Assembly (NCBI GenBank): GCA_041675285.1 | Contig: JBAYTZ010000029.1 | Location: 1-11,241 of the forward strand | Source of the DNA: Candidatus Delongbacteria bacterium | Lineage (GTDB): Bacteria > CAIWAD01 | Reading direction: 5' to 3' | DNA length: 11,241 nucleotides | Shown here: piece by piece, positions 1 to 5,998 of the stretch | How positions within the stretch are numbered: position 1 is the first letter of the stretch | Layout: every line of letters starts with the position of its first letter | Made by a program: the position numbers and the translations under genes | Notes under the pieces: model-generated | Seen by the model: the letters and a program-made list of their open reading frames with translations, nothing else | Database searches by the model: none | Told to the model about the DNA's origin: nothing

Positions 1-159
1 ACAACACGGTGCGGCCGCACAGTTCTTTGGGCTACCGGCCACCGGCGCCGGAAGCGATTCAGCTACCGCCCATCGGGGCCGTGGCCTAACTTATCGAGTG
101 GTACAAGCATCGGGGGCAGGTCAGGGGATCGCATCGACATTCCCGCTGCGGGCATCCGC

Positions 160-528
160 GTGCTGGAGGCCTCGCCTGTCTTCGACCGCCACACGGGCGC
201 GGTCCAGGCGTGGCGCTACTTCGTTCTCTTCGCCGAGATGAGCATCCTGGACATGCTGAACGCAGGCCATCCCGTACACGTCTTTCGGGGTGAGGTGACC
301 GAGCGCTTGCGCCAATCCTGCTGGCTACGCGAGGTGGACGGCGACAAGCGCTTTCTCATCTGCACGAATGATCCGCACGACTTGGATGAGCGGCAGGAGG
401 CCACCTACCACGCCTGGGAGGCTGCCGTGAAAGATCTGGGTGGGGATGCGGCTCTGCGGACGCTACTGGACCAGCAGGCGACCGAATGGACGACCAATCT
501 TCTATCGACAGGGGAGATGAGCCGGTGA
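160..528 (+). CDS. Hypothetical protein, start uncertain, possibly partial at the left edge
   Basis: A 122-residue reading frame with no family that I recognise. It is acidic and soluble-looking, with aromatic-rich stretches (AWRYFVLF near residues 17-24), and has no signal peptide or membrane segment. The GTG at 160 has no visible SD. The same frame stays open to base 1, so the true start may lie outside the window; another possible start is the ATG at 238 (residue 27). What supports it as a gene is its end: the stop TGA (526-528) overlaps the GTG start of the next gene, and the SD of that gene lies inside it, as in a co-translated pair. Base composition is GC-rich, closer to the phage block than to the AT-richer - strand operon that follows. 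No function is assigned. Confidence 0.5.
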   Translation: MLEASPVFDRHTGAVQAWRYFVLFAEMSILDMLNAGHPVHVFRGEVTERLRQSCWLREVDGDKRFLICTNDPHDLDERQEATYHAWEAAVKDLGGDAALRTLLDQQATEWTTNLLSTGEMSR

Positions 529-839
529 GAGTGCTCTGGTTCTACGTCTTCGAGTTCGATCCGGACTCCAGCCGCAAGCAGCCCATCGGCGCCTGGATCA
601 CCCAGGACGGCAGCCTGGACTACGTGTTCGATCCTGCCTATGCTGAGGATGAGGAGATCCCGTCCGACCTCATCAATCGCATGCTGGAGGTCGGCGAGAA
701 GCTGATCAACCGCGAGGCTTTCGAGTACTGGCAAACCCATCTCGGCTATTTCCGAAGCGCCTGCGAGATCCACGAGGAGGAGGTGGACGACTATGCCGAC
801 TTCTTCGCGCGGATGAGCCGTGAGGTTGGGTCCGTCTAA
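525..839 (+). CDS. Hypothetical acidic protein, coupled to the preceding gene
   Basis: A 104-residue protein that I do not recognise. It begins with a short hydrophobic and aromatic stretch (VLWFYVFEF, residues 3-11), then becomes strongly acidic, with a Glu/Asp cluster near the C-terminus. There is no membrane helix. I chose the GTG at 525 because GGGGAG (511-516) lies 8 bases upstream and the GTG overlaps the upstream stop in a GTGA junction. An in-frame ATG at 486 would add 13 residues but has no SD and would overlap the upstream gene more deeply. The two genes look like a translationally coupled pair, an arrangement shared by toxin-antitoxin and effector-immunity modules, but no motif supports either. 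The stop lies in a 12-base palindrome (835-846), probably by chance. The gene converges on the - strand operon, with 188 bases between them that hold no recognisable gene or terminator. Confidence 0.6.
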   Translation: MRVLWFYVFEFDPDSSRKQPIGAWITQDGSLDYVFDPAYAEDEEIPSDLINRMLEVGEKLINREAFEYWQTHLGYFRSACEIHEEEVDDYADFFARMSREVGSV

Positions 840-1027
840 CGTTAGAGTTGAGGCGACCGCTGTGGCAGGCACTTCTTGGCGACTGAGGGACGATATTTAC
901 AGTGGCCCGGAGCGACCAAGTCGAATCTGACGCAGCGGGTTGGCACGAGCGAGGGGTTAAGTCGCTACGGCAAGTGTGTCCGTGCGCTCTCGCTTGCGGC
1001 ATCTTGCATCATGTGCTCAGCTTCGGA

Positions 1028-1816
1028 CTACCAAGTTGAGATTGCCCTCGACAACGCGTTTTTCATCGAGTCAGCTACCGCATCGAACATCGTGATCCAG
1101 TCCAACACGTAGTCGACGCCATAGCCTGCGGTAGAGCTAAGTGAGTGAACAATCTCGTTTCGACGATCGTAGAACTCGTCGAGCTTTGGGCGAAGGAAGT
1201 TTGCGGCCTCCGCAGCTGTTGCAACTCCGAAATACTTCTTTACCCTCGTTCCTTCGGCAGTTCTTTTGACTAGATCACTGATCCCAACGCGGGCCGAAAT
1301 TTCATCCACTACTCTTGGGCGGAAGTTATTGCTGTGATGTACTGTCGTAGCTGCATCAAGTCTAGACGGGTCGTCGCTGATCACAAAAAGTTGCGCGGCA
1401 TCGAGCATGGGACGGATCTTTGTCAGAACAGTGGTATCCGGCGTCTGGGGATTCGATTTTGTGAGAATGTTCTTGTCGCGGCTTAGCCGTTGAAGCGTTG
1501 TCGTCCAGTACGAGTTACGGATCTTGTGGCGGACTGGATCCGGTAGTGATGGGTACTTGCTACAGAGCAAGCGAGCGCACTCTGAAATTTCTTCGCGAAC
1601 AAATTCCTCATAACTAGAGGCAAGGAACACCAAGGCCATGGAATTGGTGTTATTGCTGGTGGTTGGACCTATCGTCGAAATGTCAGCACTTGGCCTTGGC
1701 GAGGAGAGTACTCCAGGAGCTCTGTAACAAGACTCGATAGCGCATACTATTCGGCGAATGTCGCTCAATCGCTCTACGAATTCATCGTATGGGCCCTGCA
1801 GGTCTGGCGCTGGCAT
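1028..1816 (-). CDS. HEPN-domain protein, probable RNase effector (RiboL-PSP/MAE_28990-like)
   Basis: A 262-residue, mainly helical protein. Near the C-terminus it carries R219-N220-E221-I222-V223-H224, the R-x4-6-H motif of HEPN domains, followed by two further likely helices. An upstream helix with the pattern SSYEEFVREEI fits the MAE_28990/RiboL-PSP-like HEPN families. Those families are typically metal-independent RNases in toxin-antitoxin and abortive-infection systems, so RNA cleavage on activation is the inferred role. The ATG at 1816 is one base after the DUF262 stop (TGA-C-ATG), so translation is probably coupled. A longer frame from 1891 would overlap DUF262 by 74 bases and has a low-complexity Ser/Ala start, so I rejected it. 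The gene is AT-richer than its flanks, suggesting separate acquisition. The HEPN class is fairly secure; the exact family and activity are inferred. Confidence 0.75.
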   Translation of the reverse strand: MPAPDLQGPYDEFVERLSDIRRIVCAIESCYRAPGVLSSPRPSADISTIGPTTSNNTNSMALVFLASSYEEFVREEISECARLLCSKYPSLPDPVRHKIRNSYWTTTLQRLSRDKNILTKSNPQTPDTTVLTKIRPMLDAAQLFVISDDPSRLDAATTVHHSNNFRPRVVDEISARVGISDLVKRTAEGTRVKKYFGVATAAEAANFLRPKLDEFYDRRNEIVHSLSSTAGYGVDYVLDWITMFDAVADSMKNALSRAISTW

Positions 1817-1817
1817 G

Positions 1818-3035
1818 TCAGATGAACTCGGCAAACAGATTGCGGAAGATGTCGATGCGACCTTTAATGTCTGCCGAAGTGCTTGCGACACCAGTTAGTG
1901 CGCCACGATGGCTTGTGGAGTTGACGAGCTGAGCGTATTTCTGCTGAACGGCACTTTTATTTGCGATGAGTCGTTCCTCATGCTGGATAATTTCACTTAG
2001 CGCAACCATCACACCATCGTAGATCCCAGCAAGGGGTCGATACTCCTCTTCACTAGTTCGGAACGAGAATGGCATACCGTCGAATAGAGAGTCAGCCAGG
2101 CGAAGGACTCCTAGATACCTCTCGCCTAACACGCGACAATCTTCCACTGAAGTGTTAATGTTTCGCTCCATGCATCGATCAAGCATCGCTTTGAGCGAGC
2201 CTTGGATTTGAACCTCGTTTTCCAGGGCAAAGAAGCGAAGAACCAGCTGGCAATCACCCATTGTCTTGTACAATGAGTTACCCTGACGGGCTTCGTCTTC
2301 GTAGTAATCGTTAGGATTAGCGCCCACGTACGGGGGAATTCCCCAAATGCGCGTGAATGTGGAATCGCGTGAGAGTTGAACGATTAACTTATTGAATTCG
2401 CCGCCGTAGATAGCATTCCGAATCTCTTGTGCTGTCAGTCGTCTGCCACCAGTATTGAGGCGCTCGAAGACAAAGCGTCGAAGTTCATAGAACCGATTTC
2501 CAGTAGCGCTCTTGATCTTGCCTTGAGACTCCTGCAACAGCACCACTGCGGAGATTGATGCTCGATCGAGACTGCGCTTCACCTTGGGTGGTAGGCGCGC
2601 ATATGGCTTGCCGTTCAGCGACGAGATGATCTGGAGGCCACGAAGGGAGAACTGGTTGCTCAGAAACTCGCGAATCGCATTTAGTCGCTGTTGGCCATCC
2701 ATGACCTCGTAGCGTGCTAAGTCGTTTTCATAAAGGAAAACGGGTGGAATCGGTATGTTTAGTAGGAGGGATTCTATCAACAAAGACTTCTGCTTGTTCG
2801 TCCAGCGCAGCCTACGCTGATATTCAGGACGTAATGTGATGTCTTCGCCATCTTCTATTAGTGCAGCAATCTGTGGCAGAAGAAAGTTGTTCGTCTGATA
2901 AACTACGCGAAAAGGCTGTTTTGCGAATTGGTCGTCAATGACGTCTTCACCAGGGTCAGCGGAGAGCGGCTGGTCTACCTGCTCTTCAGACTCTTCGATT
3001 TCCTGGGCGAGAGTTTTGGTTTCTTTGAGATTCAC
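1818..3035 (-). CDS. DUF262 protein (ParB/GmrSD-N-like), probable sensor or NTPase of a defence pair
   Basis: A 405-residue protein with clear DUF262 hallmarks. RPEYQRRLRW lies at residues 69-78, then IESLLLNIPIPPVFLYE, then DGQQR at 113-117, then FERLNTGGRRLTAQEIRNA starting at 190. In GmrS and SspE the DUF262 domain has the DGQQR motif and acts as a nucleotide-dependent sensor or regulator that controls an attached or partner nuclease. The C-terminal 170 residues look helical and show no HNH (DUF1524) signature, so the nuclease role probably falls to the adjacent HEPN protein. The start is GTG 3035-3033, with AGGAG (3046-3042) six bases upstream. The first 35 residues are acidic and probably disordered. 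The two genes form an operon divergent from the phage block. Its base composition differs clearly from the methyltransferase gene next to it. The domain is secure; the defence role is inferred from domain pairing and context. Confidence 0.85.
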   Translation of the reverse strand: MNLKETKTLAQEIEESEEQVDQPLSADPGEDVIDDQFAKQPFRVVYQTNNFLLPQIAALIEDGEDITLRPEYQRRLRWTNKQKSLLIESLLLNIPIPPVFLYENDLARYEVMDGQQRLNAIREFLSNQFSLRGLQIISSLNGKPYARLPPKVKRSLDRASISAVVLLQESQGKIKSATGNRFYELRRFVFERLNTGGRRLTAQEIRNAIYGGEFNKLIVQLSRDSTFTRIWGIPPYVGANPNDYYEDEARQGNSLYKTMGDCQLVLRFFALENEVQIQGSLKAMLDRCMERNINTSVEDCRVLGERYLGVLRLADSLFDGMPFSFRTSEEEYRPLAGIYDGVMVALSEIIQHEERLIANKSAVQQKYAQLVNSTSHRGALTGVASTSADIKGRIDIFRNLFAEFI

Positions 3036-3344
3036 GGTTCGCTCCTGTTTTGTTTGCGCTGACCCTAACCGTAGGATTGAGATTCAATGGCATTAATGGT
3101 GGCACGGCGTCGCACCGAAGATCCTAAGGCTTGTGGCTTGGCGTCCTTGTGTGGCTACACCTTCGAATGGAATGTACGCGTGTGGCGAACGCGAGAGTCA
3201 GCACTCTGAGTGTAGCATTCGGAGAAATTTCCGACCACTCGATGGTCTAGCTGAAGGTTTGTTCGACCGGTTTTTGCGCTGAAGCCCGTTTTTCCTCTTC
3301 ACCAGTATTGACAGACCCTCTCGGACAGGGGATCGTATCCCGCG
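3036..3344. other. Divergent intergenic region between the DUF262-HEPN operon and the phage block
   Basis: About 309 bases without a convincing gene. It should hold the promoter of the - strand operon, but I see no strong -10/-35 pair for it; the only clear element on that side is the AGGAG at 3046-3042. On the + strand a perfect TTGACA lies at 3308-3313. The hexamer 17 bases further (GATCGT, 3331-3336) is a poor -10, so this is a weak promoter candidate. Two T-rich runs (around 3269-3273 and 3290-3294) follow no strong stem. The right end overlaps the inverted repeat at 3337-3364. The drop in GC here, compared with the coding sequence to the right, is consistent with a module boundary. Confidence 0.6.
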
Positions 3345-3364
3345 ATGAACCTAAGTCGCGGGAT
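3337..3364 (+). promoter_or_regulatory. Perfect 9-bp inverted repeat over the methyltransferase start
   Basis: ATCCCGCGA (3337-3345) pairs exactly with TCGCGGGAT (3356-3364) around a 10-base loop. In RNA the stem would include the first base of the ATG at 3345, leaving the second in-frame ATG (3369) just after the stem. It could be an RNA hairpin limiting initiation or a DNA operator for a dimeric repressor. It may instead mean that translation really begins at 3369. No factor can be named. Confidence 0.5.
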
Positions 3365-5942
3365 TTCCATGCACTTCCTGACCGTCGAAGCCGCCCTCTT
3401 CCCCGAGCTGACCGCCCAGGCCGCCGGGGCGCCGACGCATGGCGTCCAGTACATCGGGAACAAGCGCAAGCTGTTGGACTGGATCCGCGAGCAGATCCCG
3501 GAGGGCGTGAAGACCGTCGTGGACGCCTTCGCCGGTGGTGGCAGCGTCAGCTACATGCTGAAACGCGAGGGCTTCCAGGTCCACTCCAACGACAGCCTCC
3601 ACTGGCCCCACCACATCGCCCGGGCCATCCTCGTCAACCAGACTGAGCAGGTGACGGACGAGGAGATCGACGCCCTCTGCCAGCCCAACCCCACCGCCGG
3701 CACCTTCGTACGCGACCACTACAAGGACAAGTTCTGGAAGGCCGAGATCCACGGCGTCATCGACGAGGTGCGCGAGAACGTCGACGCCTTGAAGGGCTTC
3801 AAGAAGGATCTGGCCCTGGCGGCCCTGGGCGCCACCATGCTCTCGGCCCGCGGCTGGTTTCCGCAGTTCACCACTAGCAAGGTCAGCGAGGACGGCTACT
3901 CGCCTGAGCAGTTCCACAAGCGCCTGGGCGAGGTCATCCGGCGCCTGAACTCCATGGTGCTGGACGGGCCCACCTGCACGGCGCAGCGCCTGGACGTGCG
4001 CGAGTTCCTGCCCAAGGTCAAGGCCGACCTGGCCTATTTCGACCCGCCCTACGTGACCGAGTTCAGCGCGGCCAACTACAGCGCCAACTACCACGTCGTG
4101 GACGCGGTGATGGTGAAGGGCGAGGGGCGCACGCCCAACGCCGACAGTGTCACTCGGATGGAGAAAACCCAGGGCGACCTGACCAAGGCCAACATCGCGG
4201 CCTTCTTCCAGGAAGTCTTTGCCTCAGCCGAGCACATCCCGGACTGGATCCTCTCCTACCGCGACCACAGCTATCCCACCGAGAGCGAGATGCAGGCGCT
4301 CTTCGAGAAGGCCGGGCGCGAGCTCCGCCTGGAGACCAAGGACTTCTCCTATGGCAGCCTGGCCGGCAAGAACCGGGACCAGGCCCCGGCTAAGGCCAAG
4401 GAGTACCTGTTCGTCGGAACGACGAAGAAGGACAAGGCGGCCAACCCTGCCAATCCCAAGGAGGATGACGTGAAGGACAGAGAGCCCGTGGACGCCGCGG
4501 CCATTGCCGCGATGGCGGCCGCAGCCTCGGACAAGGCCCACCGAGCGGTGGGCGCCCGCATGACGGCGCGCCTGGTTGCCGGTCGGGTGGTGGCCGTGGC
4601 GGATGCCAAGCCGGAGGGCGGCGAGGACCATGAGATCGCCTTTGTGCTCTGCCACGCCGGCACCAACAAGAACGGCGACCACTTCACGGTCGAGGAGCTG
4701 AAGGCCGCTGCGCCCAGCGCCGCCGGCGTCAAGATCAATCTCAAGCACGGCCAGAAGGCCCAGGACATCGTGGGCAAGACCGAGAGCGCGGCCTACGAGG
4801 AGACGGAGGGCGGGCGCGTCGTCTGCGCGGGAAAGCTCTTCACGGGCAGCGACGAGCTGGCGGCCAAGGCCAGGAAGCTCATCCACGAGGATCTGATCAC
4901 CAAGGTCTCGATGGAGTGCTCGTACGCCGAGGGCGAATGCTCCATCTGCGGCCACAAGCACGTGGCCGTGGCCGACCGGTGCGAGCACCTGAAGAAATCC
5001 AAGGGCCAGCAGCTGGACGGCAAGGACGTCTTCGAGATCCTGCACGGCGTGACCTTCACGGGTGCCGGCCTGCTGGAGGGCTACGAGCCCGCCGACCCCA
5101 AGGCCGACATCACCTCCATGGCGAGCGAGCCGGACGGCCTAATGCGCGCCGTGTCCTACGGCGGTGACATCGGCAGCTCCAAGCCCGAGACCGTGCGCCA
5201 GGTGCTGATCCAGCAGGAGATCCGGGATGATCTCTGGCGCGCCTGGGATGCCTTCCACATCGTCACCAACACGCTGGTCGACCAGTTCGCGGCGGAAGCC
5301 GTCACGCTGGAGGACACCAGTGCGAAGATCCGCCAGGCCGCCAGCGACACGGCGGATCGCGTGATCCAGATCCTGACCACCATCAGCAAGGAGACGGGCA
5401 ACATGGACCCGAACAAGGACCAGCAGGCCTCCCAGAAGGCCCTGAAGGACATGAGCCACGAGGAGCTGCTCCGTCATGCCGAGGAGCTGGCGGGCCTCAA
5501 TACGGACCTGGCCAGCAAGGTCCAAGCGGCCGAGGACGAGAAGGCCAAGAGTGCGGCCACGAAGGCGGCCGAGGCCCTGGTGGTCCTGATGGAGAAAAAG
5601 GGCCGCACGTTCGCAGACGACGCGGCGCGCGTGGCCGAGATCGAGAAGCTGGCGGCCCTGTCCGACGAGGCGCGCAAGGCCGTCGAGGACACCTGGAGTG
5701 CGCTGCCTGACAAGTCAGGTGCGCCCGACAAGACGGCTCCCACCGAGGAGGAGGCCGCGGCAGCCGCCGCCGGGGGCAGTGCGGCAGCCGCCGTCCAGGG
5801 GCAGCTGCGCGCCAATGCCAGCACAACCCCTGCCACGGAGGGCGACCCCGCGCCCAAGGGCCTGAAGGACAAGCTCACGGACGGCTTCCAGGCCATCTAC
5901 GCCGAGCGGCTGGCCAGCGAGCGCGGCGAGATCAGCGAGTAG
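3345..5942 (+). CDS. D12-class adenine DNA methyltransferase fused to prohead protease and scaffold
   Basis: An 865-codon frame in three parts. Residues 1 to about 360 are a D12-class N6-adenine methyltransferase: YIGNKRK (36-42), the AdoMet loop DAFAGGG (60-66) and catalytic DPPY (233-236), with the target-recognition region between the last two (alpha-class order). After a charged Ala-rich linker (about 360-400) comes a prohead protease-like domain: TNKNGDHF, His468 in LKHG, Ser522 in VSMEC, and Cys532-x2-Cys535-x10-Cys546-x-His548, probably a zinc knuckle. From about 685 the sequence is charged, Ala-rich and coiled-coil-like, as in scaffolds. The start is ATG 3345 or ATG 3369; the latter is preceded by GGGA and lies just outside the inverted repeat. 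Inferred roles are phage DNA methylation, prohead maturation and scaffolding. No frameshift or stop separates the domains, although an assembly error joining two genes cannot be excluded. Internal starts are listed separately. Confidence 0.85.
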   Translation: MNLSRGISMHFLTVEAALFPELTAQAAGAPTHGVQYIGNKRKLLDWIREQIPEGVKTVVDAFAGGGSVSYMLKREGFQVHSNDSLHWPHHIARAILVNQTEQVTDEEIDALCQPNPTAGTFVRDHYKDKFWKAEIHGVIDEVRENVDALKGFKKDLALAALGATMLSARGWFPQFTTSKVSEDGYSPEQFHKRLGEVIRRLNSMVLDGPTCTAQRLDVREFLPKVKADLAYFDPPYVTEFSAANYSANYHVVDAVMVKGEGRTPNADSVTRMEKTQGDLTKANIAAFFQEVFASAEHIPDWILSYRDHSYPTESEMQALFEKAGRELRLETKDFSYGSLAGKNRDQAPAKAKEYLFVGTTKKDKAANPANPKEDDVKDREPVDAAAIAAMAAAASDKAHRAVGARMTARLVAGRVVAVADAKPEGGEDHEIAFVLCHAGTNKNGDHFTVEELKAAAPSAAGVKINLKHGQKAQDIVGKTESAAYEETEGGRVVCAGKLFTGSDELAAKARKLIHEDLITKVSMECSYAEGECSICGHKHVAVADRCEHLKKSKGQQLDGKDVFEILHGVTFTGAGLLEGYEPADPKADITSMASEPDGLMRAVSYGGDIGSSKPETVRQVLIQQEIRDDLWRAWDAFHIVTNTLVDQFAAEAVTLEDTSAKIRQAASDTADRVIQILTTISKETGNMDPNKDQQASQKALKDMSHEELLRHAEELAGLNTDLASKVQAAEDEKAKSAATKAAEALVVLMEKKGRTFADDAARVAEIEKLAALSDEARKAVEDTWSALPDKSGAPDKTAPTEEEAAAAAAGGSAAAAVQGQLRANASTTPATEGDPAPKGLKDKLTDGFQAIYAERLASERGEISE
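4458..4464 (+). promoter_or_regulatory. Internal ribosome binding site at the methyltransferase-protease junction
   Basis: AAGGAGG, complementary to the 16S anti-SD, lies five bases before an in-frame GTG at 4470. The site falls in the linker between two unrelated domains, where a separate protease gene would be expected to start. In the surrounding frame it encodes Lys-Glu-Asp of the linker, so part of the match could be codon chance. Confidence 0.6.
4470..5942 (+). CDS. Nested prohead protease-scaffold product from an internal GTG
   Basis: The same frame as the long fusion, read from GTG 4470 (codon 376), would give a 490-residue protein without the methyltransferase. Its length and content fit a free-standing phage protease-scaffold protein: an Ala-rich leader of about 30 residues, the protease domain with His468 and Ser522 (fusion numbering; residues 93 and 147 here), the Cys/His cluster, then the scaffold tail. 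The AAGGAGG at 4458-4464 with a five-base spacer is among the best ribosome sites in the window and better than the one before the methyltransferase. I infer that much of the protease may be made from here, so the fusion may be a minor readthrough-like product or a recent loss of a stop codon. The protease fold is assigned from motifs: the NKNG motif, His and Ser are typical of the S78-like herpesvirus-assemblin clan. Confidence 0.55.
   Translation: MKDREPVDAAAIAAMAAAASDKAHRAVGARMTARLVAGRVVAVADAKPEGGEDHEIAFVLCHAGTNKNGDHFTVEELKAAAPSAAGVKINLKHGQKAQDIVGKTESAAYEETEGGRVVCAGKLFTGSDELAAKARKLIHEDLITKVSMECSYAEGECSICGHKHVAVADRCEHLKKSKGQQLDGKDVFEILHGVTFTGAGLLEGYEPADPKADITSMASEPDGLMRAVSYGGDIGSSKPETVRQVLIQQEIRDDLWRAWDAFHIVTNTLVDQFAAEAVTLEDTSAKIRQAASDTADRVIQILTTISKETGNMDPNKDQQASQKALKDMSHEELLRHAEELAGLNTDLASKVQAAEDEKAKSAATKAAEALVVLMEKKGRTFADDAARVAEIEKLAALSDEARKAVEDTWSALPDKSGAPDKTAPTEEEAAAAAAGGSAAAAVQGQLRANASTTPATEGDPAPKGLKDKLTDGFQAIYAERLASERGEISE
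5388..5393 (+). promoter_or_regulatory. Internal ribosome binding site before the scaffold segment
   Basis: AAGGAG lies nine bases before the in-frame ATG at 5403. It falls where the protease part ends and the charged, scaffold-like part begins. Spacing is at the long end of the usual range. This is the expected arrangement for a nested scaffold. Confidence 0.55.
5403..5942 (+). CDS. Nested capsid scaffold protein from an internal ATG
   Basis: Reading from ATG 5403 (codon 687 of the fusion) gives a 179-residue protein. The first 110 residues are rich in Glu, Lys and Ala with heptad-like spacing (HEELLRHAEELAGLN, then an AAEDEKAKSAATKAAEALV segment), suggesting a long helix or coiled coil. 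A Pro/Ala/Gly-rich disordered stretch follows. A basic-amphipathic C-terminus (KGLKDKLTDGFQAIYAERLAS) resembles the shell-binding helix that ends many phage scaffolds. Production of a scaffold from an in-frame start inside the protease gene is well known in lambda (Nu3 inside C) and Mu (Z inside I), so the pattern is expected even though the sequences differ. The role in the cell would be a temporary core for capsid assembly, later cut by the protease. Assignment rests on composition, position and the SD, not on sequence similarity. Confidence 0.6.
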   Translation: MDPNKDQQASQKALKDMSHEELLRHAEELAGLNTDLASKVQAAEDEKAKSAATKAAEALVVLMEKKGRTFADDAARVAEIEKLAALSDEARKAVEDTWSALPDKSGAPDKTAPTEEEAAAAAAGGSAAAAVQGQLRANASTTPATEGDPAPKGLKDKLTDGFQAIYAERLASERGEISE

Positions 5943-5965
5943 CATCACACCCGACCCGTGTGATG
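5943..5965 (+). repeat. Perfect 8-bp hairpin between scaffold and decoration genes
   Basis: CATCACAC (5943-5950) pairs with GTGTGATG (5958-5965) around a 7-base loop, directly after the scaffold stop. There is no T-run after it, so it is not a standard intrinsic terminator. It may protect or process mRNA so that the abundant shell proteins downstream are made in excess of the enzymes upstream. Confidence 0.45.
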
Positions 5966-5998
5966 GCGGGGCGGAAACAACTGTAAGAGGAGCGGATC

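Noticed and set aside
122..131. CAGGGGATCG shared with 3326-3335 as possible attachment sites
   Set aside because: A 10-base match is expected many times by chance in a window of this size. No integrase or longer identity supports it.
835..846. 12-base palindrome TCTAACGTTAGA at the end of the second gene
   Set aside because: A few palindromes of this size are expected by chance, and there is no T-run or paired site to suggest a terminator or operator.
876..1112. Possible + strand gene of 78 codons
   Set aside because: TTG start with no ribosome site, no protein-like pattern, and the 3-prime half lies antisense to the HEPN gene.
1817..1891. Longer start for the HEPN gene
   Set aside because: It would overlap DUF262 by 74 bases and add a low-complexity leader. 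ATG 1816, one base after the upstream stop, is the natural coupled start.
3308..3336. Sigma-70 promoter with TTGACA at 3308-3313
   Set aside because: The -35 box is perfect but the hexamer at the right distance (GATCGT) matches only three positions. I mention it as weak but do not list it as a promoter.
3351..4094. Long antisense frame opposite the methyltransferase (and others at 4224-5045, 5139-5525, 5945-6424, 10660-11241)
   Set aside because: These are antisense shadows of GC-rich genes. Their translations are rich in Val/Leu/Gly/Arg without domains, and they have no ribosome sites.
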